In this document: one piece after another, positions 34,469 to 44,897 of the stretch
Position numbering within the stretch: position 1 is the stretch's first letter
Layout: each line of letters begins with the position of its first letter
Assembly: GCA_947445035.1 (NCBI GenBank)
Contig: CANFCK010000001.1
Span: forward strand, 424,044 to 488,043
Direction of reading: 5' to 3'
DNA length: 64,000 bases
From: Deltaproteobacteria bacterium
GTDB taxonomy: Bacteria > Myxococcota_A > UBA796 > SXON01
The notes under the pieces: generated by a model
Database searches by the model: none
What the model was told of the DNA's origin: nothing
Seen by the model: the letters and a program-made list of their open reading frames with translations, nothing else
Program-made: the position numbers and the translations under genes

Positions 34469-35770
34469 CTACTCCTCATCGCCTCCCAGCTTCCGCAACA
34501 TCGCCAAAAACCCGCCCAGCTCTGCGGGTGTCAGCGGCAGCACCAACTCGCCAGTGACGACGCCGTGATGGACGCCGAGGGCGAGGCTGACGGCGTCCCC
34601 GAGTCGCTGCGGCTTGCCCTCCGCGTCGAGGATCAACCACGAACTGAGCACCAGCGGGAAGCGCGCCGCCTGGTCTGCAAAGGCGGCGCCCGCCCAGTTC
34701 GCCCCTCCCCCTTGCTCCATCTGGGACACCGCCGCCTGACCGGTCGAGCCGTACAGCGCGCCTGGCCGGCCGGCGAACCAGAACCAGTCCTCGTCCACCT
34801 GGGCCCGAAAATGGGTCGCGTCCAGCCGCTCTACCTTCAGCTTCATCGCCCGGAGCGCGCGCGCAGCACGTCGGGCAACGACCTCCGCTGAAAGCACGGC
34901 GCCATCGACGTCTGCGAGGGGCAGCACCGCGGCAAGCTGCATCTCGGCCGGGCCCTCGCCGACCACCGCGAACATCACCCCGGCGGTGATGGGCAAGAGG
35001 CGTTGGAGCGCCCGCGCCCGCGCGAGGTCGCCCCCCTTGAAGAACAACCGCAAGTCCACCCGATCGAAGGCCACGCCCAAGGACAAAACCGCTGCCGGCG
35101 CAAGCTGGGTGTGGATATCGACCGGTGCGCGCGGCGCCAGGGGAATCACGCTCGCGAGCTCGGCCGAAGTGCCCGCGATGGCGAAGCGGATGGGCTGACC
35201 AGACGCCAGCGGCACGTGGACACCGAAGTCGCCGGCCAACGCGTCGCCTTCTTCGGTGGGAAGCCGGCCTACGAGGAGGCAGCCGTCGTCGCCCGGCAAC
35301 GCGTCGAGCAGCGCGACGGGCGCCTCGTGGACCGTGACGTCAGGCGCGGCGGGTCCGATCTCGACGTGGGCCCAGCCGTCATCGACACGGAGTCGGTACT
35401 CTTCGTCTCGACGCCGCACCAGCCAACCGGTCGGCGCGAGCACTGCGACCGCGGTCGGGTCGTCAGCCGTGAGCGCGGCGGCGACCGCTTCGGTGCTGCC
35501 TGGGGAGGGGAACGCGAACTCGTAGCGGTGTGTCTTGGGGTCGATCGCCGAGACGACGGGCGCGCCGGCGGCGAAGATCGGCGCCCAGCGTTCCCGCCCG
35601 ACGCCCCCGGTCCCCAGCATTCCCGAGAGCTTTGAAAACTCGGCCCACGCGCGTTCCCCGTCGGCGCAGCTGACCGCGAACCCGGCGGGGCTGCGGTCCA
35701 CGCGGGCGAGGTTGTCGCCCAGGGGCGCGGCGACGGCAAGGTCGATGAGGAAGAGCACAGCGCCCAGCAT
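34469..35770 (-). CDS. Hypothetical secreted protein (DUF3352-like size/style)
   Basis: 'MLGAVLFLIDLAVAAPLGDNLARVD' signal peptide; long single-frame ORF with coherent amino-acid composition. Confidence 0.65.
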   Translation of the reverse strand: MLGAVLFLIDLAVAAPLGDNLARVDRSPAGFAVSCADGERAWAEFSKLSGMLGTGGVGRERWAPIFAAGAPVVSAIDPKTHRYEFAFPSPGSTEAVAAALTADDPTAVAVLAPTGWLVRRRDEEYRLRVDDGWAHVEIGPAAPDVTVHEAPVALLDALPGDDGCLLVGRLPTEEGDALAGDFGVHVPLASGQPIRFAIAGTSAELASVIPLAPRAPVDIHTQLAPAAVLSLGVAFDRVDLRLFFKGGDLARARALQRLLPITAGVMFAVVGEGPAEMQLAAVLPLADVDGAVLSAEVVARRAARALRAMKLKVERLDATHFRAQVDEDWFWFAGRPGALYGSTGQAAVSQMEQGGGANWAGAAFADQAARFPLVLSSWLILDAEGKPQRLGDAVSLALGVHHGVVTGELVLPLTPAELGGFLAMLRKLGGDEE

Positions 35771-35793
35771 ACGGCGCCGGCGGGGAGTTCGCT

Positions 35794-36210
35794 CTACCGA
35801 AGCGGATTCACGACGCGAACGCCGCCGATCACTTGTCCGTGATTGAGGTGCTCGGTGTAGAGCCGAGTCGCCCCAAGGCGAGCCGCGCACACCACGATCA
35901 TCGCGTCCCAGAACGAGAGCTGGTGGGCGGAGGCGCTTGAGATCGCGGCCAGCACATCGTCTACCTCAGGGCGCCACACATCCCACGCGCGGTACGCGCC
36001 GACGACCCTGAGGATCGCCGCGTCGGGCGCCGCCAGTTTCTTACGCGCGTTGACGGAGAACTCTTGGAGCACCTGGGTGCTGAGCACTCCGGCGCGCGCC
36101 TCCCACAGCTCGTGGAGTGCGGCAGCGGCCCGCTCGTGCTTTGCCCCGGCGCCGGGATCGTAGGCATAGAGGAGCACGTTGGTATCCACAAACGTGCGCT
36201 CAACGGTCAT
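35794..36210 (-). CDS. vapC: PIN-domain ribonuclease toxin (VapC-like)
   Basis: 'TFVDTNVLLYAYDPG', 'VLQEFSVNARKK', 'HQLSFWDAMIVVCAARLGATRLYTEHLNHGQVIGGVRVVNPL'. Confidence 0.9.
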   Translation of the reverse strand: MTVERTFVDTNVLLYAYDPGAGAKHERAAAALHELWEARAGVLSTQVLQEFSVNARKKLAAPDAAILRVVGAYRAWDVWRPEVDDVLAAISSASAHQLSFWDAMIVVCAARLGATRLYTEHLNHGQVIGGVRVVNPLR

Positions 36211-36433
36211 GGGCCTCCTCTCTGGTCAGCCACGCCACGCCTCCGAGCGGGAGCCCGGCCTTGAGGTCGTCGAGCGCGAGCCGCTTACACGCCTCGTACG
36301 CTTCGTCTTCGGCGGCGAGCCGTTCGATGGTCGCCGCGACGAGCGCGCTGATCGAGCTGCCCTGCCGCGCGGCGAGCACCCGCGCGTGCTCGATCACGTG
36401 CTGCGAGAGGCGAACGGTCAGGTTCTGAGTCAT
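36200..36433 (-). CDS. Ribbon-helix-helix-type antitoxin (VapB-like)
   Basis: Small ORF overlapping vapC start; 'MTQNLTVRLSQHVIEHARVLAARQGSSISALVAATIERLA'. Confidence 0.8.
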   Translation of the reverse strand: MTQNLTVRLSQHVIEHARVLAARQGSSISALVAATIERLAAEDEAYEACKRLALDDLKAGLPLGGVAWLTREEAHDR

Positions 36434-36497
36434 TGGAGCGGACCCGTTCGCGCCGCTGCGTGCCTACCCGCTCCTACTCGTCCACCAATTCCGCAGA

Positions 36498-37127
36498 TCA
36501 GTCCGGCAGCCACTCCACCACCAGCGCCACGCTCTCGGTCACCGGATGGCAGCCGGCCTCGTCCAGCGCCACGATCACGAGGTCGAAGACCTCGGTGTGC
36601 CCCGAGGCGGTGCCACGCACGTCGAACGTGCCGGTGAGCTCCTCCGCACAGGTCCAGCCTTCCCCCGAACCCGAACAGTCAACCCACGCAGTGTCGTCGA
36701 TCATCGCATCACGATACTGCACGATCGGGGTGTCGAGCGTCTCACCGCCGCTGCCGGTCAGGCTCACCGCGATCCCCGCCACCGCCTCCGCGGTGCAGTC
36801 CAGCGGCTCCAGGGTCAGCTCCACCAGCTCGCCCACCACGTGGCACTCGCCCTGGGCGACGTCCACCTCGACCGTCTGGTCGGCGAATCCCGGTGCGCCC
36901 GCGGTGATGGCGAAGAGGCCAGCGACCTCGACACCGCAGGACCAGGTGCCCCCAAAGGCGTCGCAGGCGCCGACCTCGACACCGTCCACCGCGTAGGTGA
37001 CCGCGACGTCGGGAATGTCGGCGCCATCGGCATCGACGATGGTCAGCGTGGTGGAGTAGGCGGCCATGGTGTCACAGGCCAGGGGTTCGCCGCCGTCGCA
37101 GGCGGTCAATAGGGCGAACAAGAGCAT
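36498..37127 (-). CDS. Hypothetical lipoprotein, carboxypeptidase-regulatory/Ig-like repeats
   Basis: 'MLLFALLTACDGGEPLACDTMAAYSTTLTIVDADGADIPDVAVTYAVDGVEVGACDAFGGTWSCGVE'; lipobox LLTAC. Confidence 0.65.
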   Translation of the reverse strand: MLLFALLTACDGGEPLACDTMAAYSTTLTIVDADGADIPDVAVTYAVDGVEVGACDAFGGTWSCGVEVAGLFAITAGAPGFADQTVEVDVAQGECHVVGELVELTLEPLDCTAEAVAGIAVSLTGSGGETLDTPIVQYRDAMIDDTAWVDCSGSGEGWTCAEELTGTFDVRGTASGHTEVFDLVIVALDEAGCHPVTESVALVVEWLPD

Positions 37128-37228
37128 GGTGGGAGACCTCGGGAGGAAGGGTAGCAAAGGGCGTGCCAGCTCGATGGGGCCCGGATCGTAGCGTCGGGCC
37201 GCCGCACACCGCGCCGGCGCGATCGCGG

Positions 37229-37625
37229 CTACCGCACCGAAAGTGAGTGCCACACGTGGACGTTCGGACCGCCGTACCCTTCGAGGTACCCGGGGTAGGC
37301 GGCGGCGTCGACGTACTGTGCCAGCGGCAGGATCTGCATCCACCAGCACCCGACGTAGTCGGTGGAGTCCACGTCGCTGACCATGCAGTGGGTGCCCGCT
37401 GACAGGTAGTATTGGTCGTGGAGGCCGTTGAAGCCGGTGCAGGTCGGGGTCCAGCCAATACAAGCCGTCGCCCACCGACGAGCCATCGTCGAGGACCGCC
37501 TGGCACGACGCCAACGCACAGATCACGTCCGCACCCAGGGCCCCGTCGTCGGCGCCGTCGGCGAACCAGGCGGCCTCGGTGCAGGGATCGGCGCGGCACG
37601 AAACGAGGAGTAGGGCGACCAACAT
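37229..37625 (-). pseudogene. Small lipoprotein gene with an apparent single-base frameshift near 37445
   Basis: 'MLVALLLVSCRADPCTEAAWFADGADDGALGADVICALASCQAVLDDGSSVGDGLYWLDP' continues in the next frame as 'TCTGFNGLHDQYYLSAGTHCMVSDVDSTDYVGCWWMQILPLAQYVDAAAYPGYLEGYGGPNVHVWHSLSVR*'. Confidence 0.6.
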
Positions 37626-37664
37626 GGGGCGATCATAGGCCATGCCGCCGGATACCGGGGGCGC

Positions 37665-38315
37665 ATGTGCGGTCGTTTTTCGCTCCACCACCCCACCGAC
37701 GATATCCACGAGCGCTTCAACATCGAGCACCCGGTCTTCCTGGTCGAGCCTCGCTACAACATCGCGCCCACCCAGCCGATCGCGGTGGTCACCCCGGCGC
37801 GGGAGCTGGTGGAGATGCGTTGGGGGCTCATCCCGCGGTGGTCCAAAGACGGCAAGCCCTGGATCAACGCCCGCGGCGAGACCCTGGCGGAAAAGTCGTC
37901 CTTTCGCGTGGCGTTCAACCAGCGACGGGTCGTCGTGCCCCTCAGCGGCTTCTACGAGTGGCGGCACCAGGGAAAGCTCCGGGTGCCGCTGCACATCCGC
38001 CTCCGCGATGGAGCGCCCTTCGGGGTCGCGGCGATCTGGGAGCCGCCCAGCTCGCAGGATGGGCATCCCACCGTTGCCTTGGTCACGGTGGCCGCCAACG
38101 CGTTGATCCAGCCGCTCCACCAGCGCATGCCCGCCATTCTGAGTCGCGAGGATGAAGCGCGTTGGCTGGACCCTGTGAACGAGGCGGCAGCGGGCCTGTT
38201 GCGCAGCTACCCCGCGGAGCTGATGGAGTGTTTCACCGTCTCCACCCGCGTCAACGGCGTCAAGGACGACGATCCTGGGCTCATCGTGCCCGAGCGGCAG
38301 GGGCTGTTCGGATAG
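37665..38315 (+). CDS. SOS response-associated peptidase / abasic-site processing protein (YedK/HMCES family)
   Basis: 'MCGRFSLHHPTDDIHERFN', 'EPRYNIAPTQPIAVV', 'MRWGLIPRWSKD', 'INARGETLAEKSSFR', 'RRVVVPLSGFYEW', 'LHQRMPAIL'. Confidence 0.95.
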   Translation: MCGRFSLHHPTDDIHERFNIEHPVFLVEPRYNIAPTQPIAVVTPARELVEMRWGLIPRWSKDGKPWINARGETLAEKSSFRVAFNQRRVVVPLSGFYEWRHQGKLRVPLHIRLRDGAPFGVAAIWEPPSSQDGHPTVALVTVAANALIQPLHQRMPAILSREDEARWLDPVNEAAAGLLRSYPAELMECFTVSTRVNGVKDDDPGLIVPERQGLFG

Positions 38316-38324
38316 CTTGGGCCG

Positions 38325-38831
38325 ATGATCGAACCGTACGGCGAGCTGCGCCCTGACATCCACCCCAACGCCTGGCTACATCCGGGCGCGCATGTGCTCG
38401 GCGACGTCCAGTTGGCCTCCGGAGTGAGCGTCTGGCCGACGGTCGTCCTTCGCGGTGACCAAGGCCGCATCAGCATCGGCGAGGACACCAACCTCCAGGA
38501 CGGCACCATCGCCCACGGCACCGGCGGCGTCTCGGTGGTGACCATCGGCGCCCGCTGCACCGTCGGCCACCGCGCCATCCTCCACGGCTGCACCGTCGAG
38601 GACGATGTCCTGGTTGGGATGGGCAGCATCCTTTTGGACCACGCCTACGTGGAGAGCTGGTGCATCATCGGCGCGGGAGCGCTCGTTCCCGGCGGGATGC
38701 GCATTCCGTCGGGGTCGCTGGTGCTCGGGGCGCCGGCAAGGGTGGTGCGGACGCTGCGAGAGGCTGATCGGGAGCGTATCCGCCACGGGTGTCGCGAATA
38801 CCTCAGGCTGATGGCGGGCTACCGGGGGTGA
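38325..38831 (+). CDS. Gamma carbonic anhydrase-family (left-handed beta-helix) protein
   Basis: 'HPNAWLHPGAHVLGDVQLASGVSVWPTVVLRGDQGRISIGEDTNLQDGTIAHG', 'VGHRAILHGCTVEDDVLVGMGSILLD'. Confidence 0.92.
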   Translation: MIEPYGELRPDIHPNAWLHPGAHVLGDVQLASGVSVWPTVVLRGDQGRISIGEDTNLQDGTIAHGTGGVSVVTIGARCTVGHRAILHGCTVEDDVLVGMGSILLDHAYVESWCIIGAGALVPGGMRIPSGSLVLGAPARVVRTLREADRERIRHGCREYLRLMAGYRG

Positions 38832-38884
38832 GGATGGGGTGCGGTGGGGCGCTCGGGCGGGTCGATGCGCGTCGTGCTTTCGCT

Positions 38885-39173
<289 letters not shown>

Positions 39174-39234
39174 GCCGCGGCAGCGCCCGACCGACGGGTC
39201 GCGACTCACGGCTCGCGCGGCCGTGCGCCGGCCG

Positions 39235-39250
39235 CCCCCCCCCCCCCCCC
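39235..39250. repeat. 16-nt poly-C homopolymer
   Basis: Read directly; abuts the stop codon of the minus-strand helicase gene. Confidence 0.9.
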
Positions 39251-40494
39251 TACTCGAAGCTCTTGGCCCCCGGCGTCGCGCTCGTAGCCTTGCTTCGACG
39301 CGCCGCGGCGGTGCGAATTCCCTCCGCCGTCGTCGTCTTGCGCGTACGCGCGGATCGCAGGGCCTCCCCCGTGTCGAGCTTGCCGCCCGCGGCAAGGCGC
39401 TCAACCTCTGCAAGCAGGTGACGGTCGCGGTCGGTGACGAGGTTGAACACCCGGCCCTGACGACCCATGCGACCCACCCGACCGATTCGGTGCATGTAGT
39501 CGCTGGCGCGTTCCGGCAGCTCCCAGTTCAGGACGAAGGCGAGGTCGCTCAGGTCGAGCCCACGACCAGCCAGCTCGGTGGTGACCAGCACCCGACCGAC
39601 ACCCGCGACAAAGCCCTTGATCGCCTTCTGACGCTCACGCGGGAGCAGGCCCCCGTGGACCACGACGACATCGTGTCCGCGTTCTTTGAGCGCGACGGCG
39701 GCGACGTCGGCGGTCTCGCGGCGGTTGGCGAAGATGATGCCGCGCGCTTTGGGGCCGATCGAGACCAACAGATCGCTGGCGGCGTCGGCGCGGGCCGACG
39801 CCTTGACCGGGATGTTCTTGACCTGGAGGCTCTCCGGCGCGGTGTGGGCGTCCTTCGAGAGCAGGAGCGCCGGCTTCTCGGGGCGGACGCTGAGCCAGTG
39901 GCGGATGGGCTCGGGGAGAGTCGCCGACATCCACCACGGGAGCGCGTTGGTGGCCACGGCGATGATCGCCTCCACAGGGCCGCGTTGCCCGGGCGACAAC
40001 AGCGTGTCCGCTTCGTCCACGACCAGGATGCGCACGTCCGTGAGGTCTACCAGCCCGTCGGCGACGAGGCGTGCCAGCCGAGGGGGGTTCGCCACGAGGA
40101 TGTCCATCACCTGCCGCAGCGTGATGTTGGTGTCGTGCCCGGATTCTCCGCCGGCCACGGCCCGAACGCGCAGTCGAGCCGCGTGCGTCAGGGTCTTGAC
40201 AACCTTGGTGGTCTGGGTGACCAGCTCGCGGGTGCTGGTCAGGATCACCGCGCGCGGGCGGGCCGGGACGGTCGCCTGACCGTCGGCCTCTTCGACCGCC
40301 TTGATTCGCTGGACCAGCGGCACGGCGTAGGCGAGGGTCTTGCCCGAGCCGGTACGGGCTACAGCGACAGCCGACTTTCCGTGGAGGAAGGCGGGAATGG
40401 CGAGGCGTTGGACCGGGGTCGGGGCGCGGATCCCCGCTGCCTCGAGTACCGCGACGAGCTCAGGGAGGACCCCGAATTCCATGAAGTTGGACAT
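39250..40494 (-). CDS. DEAD/DEAH-box RNA helicase
   Basis: 'ARTGSGKTLAYAVPLV', 'VILTSTRELVTQ', 'ILVVDEADTLL', 'SATLP', 'LVTTELAGRGLDLSDL', 'YMHRIGRVGRMGRQG'. Confidence 0.93.
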   Translation of the reverse strand: MSNFMEFGVLPELVAVLEAAGIRAPTPVQRLAIPAFLHGKSAVAVARTGSGKTLAYAVPLVQRIKAVEEADGQATVPARPRAVILTSTRELVTQTTKVVKTLTHAARLRVRAVAGGESGHDTNITLRQVMDILVANPPRLARLVADGLVDLTDVRILVVDEADTLLSPGQRGPVEAIIAVATNALPWWMSATLPEPIRHWLSVRPEKPALLLSKDAHTAPESLQVKNIPVKASARADAASDLLVSIGPKARGIIFANRRETADVAAVALKERGHDVVVVHGGLLPRERQKAIKGFVAGVGRVLVTTELAGRGLDLSDLAFVLNWELPERASDYMHRIGRVGRMGRQGRVFNLVTDRDRHLLAEVERLAAGGKLDTGEALRSARTRKTTTAEGIRTAAARRSKATSATPGAKSFE

Positions 40495-40542
40495 GGCGGC
40501 CCCGTAGCCGATCGCGCGGTGCTTGTGCTATTGCCACCGTCC

Positions 40543-41073
40543 ATGCCCCCCCTCCTCCTCCTCTCCAGTGCCCTCGCCGCCTCGCTCGCAGGGGTCACCC
40601 TGCCCGATCAGGTCAAGGTCGCCGGGCAGGCGATCACCCTCAACGGGCTCGGGTTGCGCGAGAAGTACTACATCGACATCTACGTGGGGGGCCTCTACCT
40701 CCAACACCCCACGCACGACGCCGCGGCGGCCATCGCAGCCGACGAGCCCAAACGCATCGTCATGCACTTCGTCTACAAGGCGGTCACGCACCAGCAGATG
40801 CTGGCGACCTTTCAGGAGGGTTTCGGCGACCGCTCGACAGGACCGCAGGGAAAGAATGTTGTGGAGATGGGAAGCTGGGTCCCGGCGAGCGGCGTGAAGC
40901 GTGGTGACGAGCTGGGTTTTGACTACACGCCCGGCGTCGGCACCACGATGACACTCAACGGCGCGGCCCTGGGCACCATTCCCGGTGCCGACTTCATGAA
41001 GATGGTCTTCGGGATCTACCTGGGCCCCAAGCCGCCGACTGCGGCGCTCAAGGCGGGGATGCTCGGGGGCTGA
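40543..41073 (+). CDS. Chalcone isomerase-like family secreted protein
   Basis: 'GVTLPDQVKVAGQAITLNGLGLREKYYIDIYVGGLYLQHPTHDAAAAIAADEPKRIVMHFVYKAVTHQQM'. Confidence 0.85.
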   Translation: MPPLLLLSSALAASLAGVTLPDQVKVAGQAITLNGLGLREKYYIDIYVGGLYLQHPTHDAAAAIAADEPKRIVMHFVYKAVTHQQMLATFQEGFGDRSTGPQGKNVVEMGSWVPASGVKRGDELGFDYTPGVGTTMTLNGAALGTIPGADFMKMVFGIYLGPKPPTAALKAGMLGG

Positions 41074-41118
41074 GCGCTCCACCCGCGCGTATCCCCAGCC
41101 GACGGGCTAAGTTGCCCT

Positions 41119-43758
41119 ATGCTGCTGCTCCTCGCGCTCGCTGGCTGCGCCACCGACCCGGCTGACTCTGCCGACACCGCTGCGGTCGATCCCGGCTGCC
41201 AGGCCCTCCTCCCTGACCCGACCGTGCTCCGCTGGGACGGCATCGAGCCCGGAAGCGTCGTCACCGCCTCGTTCACCGTGACCAACGTGTGCGCTGCAGG
41301 TGACGACGTTCTCACGTTTGCCGCGTCGTCGACCGAGTCCGCTTTCGCCGTCGACCTCACCAACGAGACCACGCTCGCGCCGGGGCAGGCGGCCACGCTC
41401 ACGGTCACGTTCACCGCGATCGACAACGCCTCCCACTACGGCACCATCGCGCTGGTCAGCAACGACGCTGGGCAGCCGCAGCAGTTCGTGTCGCTGGAAG
41501 GGGTAGTGACCACCGATGCCGACGGCGACGGCTTTGCCAACCTCGGTGCGGGCGGCGACGACTGCGATGACGTCGATGACGCCGTGCATCCCGGGGCCAA
41601 CGAAGTCTGGTACGACGGCGTCGATCAGGACTGCGATGGGCAAAGCGACTACGACCAGGACCAGGACGGCTGGCCGGCGCTCGCCTACGGCGGCAACGAC
41701 TGCAACGACACCGACGCCGACATCCACCCTGGCGCTGACGAGGTCTTCGACGCCGTCGACCAGGATTGTGACGAGATGGTCGATGAAGACTTCGTGCTTC
41801 CCGGCGAGGTCATCGTTGCCGAGGTGATGCCCTCACCGGCGATGGTGGACGACACCCTCGGCGAGTGGTTCGAAGTGGAAAATGTCGGCGACAACCGTAT
41901 CGATCTGTACGGATGGGAGGTGGTCAACGCCGCCGGGGCGACCTTCGTGGTCGATCGGCACGTGGATCTGGTGGGGGGTGGCTCCGCGCTGCTCGGCAAC
42001 AACCAAGACGCGACCTCCAACGGCGGCGTCTACGTGGATGCGGCCTACGACGGCACCACCTGGATCCTCACCGCCAGCGACAGCATCGAGCTTCGGGTCG
42101 ATGGCCGGGTGATCTCGTCGATGTATTGGCGCAACGCCCTCGACGGAGTGGCCCGTCAGCTGGACCCCGACCACCTCAACGAGGGCGACGCCGCCGAGCC
42201 CGAATGGTGGTGCGACGCCCGCACCTCGTACTCCGACGCCGACCTGGGCACGCCCGGCCTCCCCAACGACCAGTGCACCTCGGTCGACGAAGACGGCGAC
42301 GGCTTGTCGGAGGACGCTGGCGACTGCGATGACACCGACACCACAGTCAATCCCGACGCTACCGACGCCTGGGACGGCGTGGACAACGATTGCGACGGCC
42401 TGCTCGACAACCCGTTGGTGACCGACGTCGCGACTGCATTCATCGAGGGATCGGCCTCGACTTACCTGACCGGCAGCGCCGGCATCGGCGCTGGCGACGT
42501 CACCGGGGACGGCACCGACGACCTCGTGCTCGGCGCCAACTACGCCAGCGGGTACGCCGGAAGCGTCTGGGTGATCGACTCCGCAGACGTGATCGGAGCC
42601 TCCGGCCTCGTCACCAGCCTCGACCTGGCCACCATCAACGGCGAGACCTACAGCTACTCGGCGGCGCTGCCCAGCCGCCTCGCCGATCTCGACGACGACG
42701 GCACCGCCGATCTCGTCGTCGGCGGCTCGCCCTACACCTACTATGGCGGCTACGCGGCCACGCTGTACACAGGCGGCGCCACGCTCTCCGGGATCATGGA
42801 CAGCGACGACGCCTACGCGACCGTGGTGAACGACTCTGACTACGGGTACGGCACCGCACGCATCAGCACCAACATCGACGTCAACGGCGATGGGGTGCCC
42901 GAGCTCGTGCACACCGACCCCTACTACTACGACGCCCCGGCCACCTCCTACTACAGCGGTCGCATCGCGGTCTACGACGTCAGCGGGGCCTCGGGTGCGT
43001 TGACCGAGGATGACGACGCCCTGGCGGTCTTGACTTGCCCCCAGGGCAACGGGCTGTTGGGTTGGAACTCAGGCGGCGGCGATTTGACTGGCGACGGCTA
43101 CGACGATCTCGTCGCGGGCGCGCCAGGGGTCATCGGCGCCGTATCGGGCGGGGGCGTCGTCTACATCGTGAGCGGCGCCGACCTCGACGGGGAAAGCGAC
43201 GCCGACGACGTCGCGAGCACCATCATCTACGGTTCCACCGCCAGCGCCGGCATCGGTCGCGGCGGTATCGTGGTCGCCGACTTCGACGCCACCGGCGGGT
43301 TGGACCTCGCGGTCGGTGGTCCCGGCGCGGGGGAGGTGTACATCTTCCTCGGCGCCGGCTCGCTCCCGGACGAAGAAGAGACGAGTAACGCCGACACCAC
43401 GCTGGACGGACCCAACACCTTCGGGTTTGCGCTGTGGTACGACGACCTCGACAACGACGGACAGAACGACCTCGCGGTCGGCGACCCGGCCGTCAACCCC
43501 ACCTTCGCCAGCAGCTACGCGTGGTACACGGCGCGAGGCACTGACGTTGGCCAGGTCTTCTTGTACGATCGCAGCGTGCTGACAGCGGGGGGTACCCAGC
43601 CCACCACCGCTGCATTTGCCGGGTTGACCGGTCCCGCCAGCGGCGACCTTTTCGGCGCGGTCCTGGGTGGTGGAGACTTCAATGGCGACAACGCGGCCGA
43701 CCTCGTCGTGGGAGCGCCGGCCACCGACGGCGCCGCCTACGTGGTGCTCGGCAACTGA
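41119..43758 (+). CDS. Lipoprotein with ASPM/choice-of-anchor-like, MopR, lamin-tail-like and FG-GAP repeats
   Basis: 'MLLLLALAGCATDP' lipobox; 'DADGDGFANLGAGGDDCDDVDDAVHPGANEVWYDGVDQDCDG'; 'GEVIVAEVMPSPAMVDDTLGEWFEVENVGDNRIDLYGWEV' lamin-tail style; multiple FG-GAP. Confidence 0.88.
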   Translation: MLLLLALAGCATDPADSADTAAVDPGCQALLPDPTVLRWDGIEPGSVVTASFTVTNVCAAGDDVLTFAASSTESAFAVDLTNETTLAPGQAATLTVTFTAIDNASHYGTIALVSNDAGQPQQFVSLEGVVTTDADGDGFANLGAGGDDCDDVDDAVHPGANEVWYDGVDQDCDGQSDYDQDQDGWPALAYGGNDCNDTDADIHPGADEVFDAVDQDCDEMVDEDFVLPGEVIVAEVMPSPAMVDDTLGEWFEVENVGDNRIDLYGWEVVNAAGATFVVDRHVDLVGGGSALLGNNQDATSNGGVYVDAAYDGTTWILTASDSIELRVDGRVISSMYWRNALDGVARQLDPDHLNEGDAAEPEWWCDARTSYSDADLGTPGLPNDQCTSVDEDGDGLSEDAGDCDDTDTTVNPDATDAWDGVDNDCDGLLDNPLVTDVATAFIEGSASTYLTGSAGIGAGDVTGDGTDDLVLGANYASGYAGSVWVIDSADVIGASGLVTSLDLATINGETYSYSAALPSRLADLDDDGTADLVVGGSPYTYYGGYAATLYTGGATLSGIMDSDDAYATVVNDSDYGYGTARISTNIDVNGDGVPELVHTDPYYYDAPATSYYSGRIAVYDVSGASGALTEDDDALAVLTCPQGNGLLGWNSGGGDLTGDGYDDLVAGAPGVIGAVSGGGVVYIVSGADLDGESDADDVASTIIYGSTASAGIGRGGIVVADFDATGGLDLAVGGPGAGEVYIFLGAGSLPDEEETSNADTTLDGPNTFGFALWYDDLDNDGQNDLAVGDPAVNPTFASSYAWYTARGTDVGQVFLYDRSVLTAGGTQPTTAAFAGLTGPASGDLFGAVLGGGDFNGDNAADLVVGAPATDGAAYVVLGN

Positions 43759-43775
43759 CCCGCATCGCCGCGCTT

Positions 43776-44597
43776 TTGACGGTGTGGTTGGTGTGGGGCT
43801 CGACCTACTACGCCATCCGCGTGGCGCTGGAGGGCTTCCCGCCCTTCGGCATGGCCGCGGTGCGCCTCATCGCTGCCGGAGCGGTGCTCTTGGCCTGGGG
43901 GCGGTACCACGGTGAGGCTTGGCCGAAGCGAGCGAGTCTGGGGCCGCTGGCGCTGGCCGGGATGCTGATGTTCCTCGGCGGCAACGGCTCCGTGGTCTGG
44001 GCAGAGCAGAGCGTGTCCTCCGGACTGGTCGCCGTCCTCGTTGGTGTGGTGCCGCTGTACACCGCCGCCGCCGGACTCTATTTCGGGGAGCGGGTAAGCG
44101 TCCCCCAGTGGTGCGGCATCGCGCTCGGCGTGGGGGGCATCGTCGTCTTGCAGGGGGATCGGCAGCTCTCCGGTGATCTACTTGTGACCGGCGTCCTCAC
44201 CATTGGCTCGATCACCTGGGCCCTCGGCTCCCTGGCGAGCAAGCTGCAGAAGGAGACGACGCCGACGATGTCGAGTGGGATGCAGATGGTGGCCGGCGGT
44301 GTGTTCTTGGGGGTGGCGGCCATCGCGACTGGGGAGCCGATTCCGACCGAGTACCCGCTGCGGAGCGTGCTCGCGGTGCTCTACTTGTTCAGCTTCGGCT
44401 CGGTGCTGGCGTTTTCGGCGTACACGTGGTTGTTGCGGAACACTTCGTTGGCGCTGGCGACCAGCCACGCCTACGTCAATCCGGTCGTCGCCGTGCTCAT
44501 CGGCATCGGCTTCGGCGGCGAGACCATGGCGGACGAAGGGTGGATCGGCCTGGGGATGATCGTTTTGGCGGTGGGGTTGGTGAGTCGGAGGGGGTGA
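43776..44597 (+). CDS. EamA-family (DMT) transporter
   Basis: 'TVWLVWGSTYYAIRVALEGFPPFGMAAVRLIAAGAVLL'...'NPVVAVLIGIGFGGETM'. Confidence 0.9.
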   Translation: MTVWLVWGSTYYAIRVALEGFPPFGMAAVRLIAAGAVLLAWGRYHGEAWPKRASLGPLALAGMLMFLGGNGSVVWAEQSVSSGLVAVLVGVVPLYTAAAGLYFGERVSVPQWCGIALGVGGIVVLQGDRQLSGDLLVTGVLTIGSITWALGSLASKLQKETTPTMSSGMQMVAGGVFLGVAAIATGEPIPTEYPLRSVLAVLYLFSFGSVLAFSAYTWLLRNTSLALATSHAYVNPVVAVLIGIGFGGETMADEGWIGLGMIVLAVGLVSRRG

Positions 44598-44897
44598 GTC
44601 GGGGGATCCGCGGGCTGTCCCATCCGGCGCCGTGGAGTCCGAGGAAGAGCAAAAGCGCCTCGTCGATGGCACGCGGTCTACTCCGCCTCGCTGACCACCC
44701 CTGGCCGGCGATCCAGGCGACGGCAGTTCCGCCGTCGAGATCCAAGAGGTCAGCCGCTTCGTCAGGCAGCGCTGGCCCCCACGCCGTTCCCAGTCCGAGC
44801 ACCTCCTCGCGGCCAGGATGCGGATTCTGGAGCGAGCAAAGAAGCCCCTCATGGCGCCGACGCCGGAGCTCGTGCCGGACGGCCTCAAATGGAGAGC

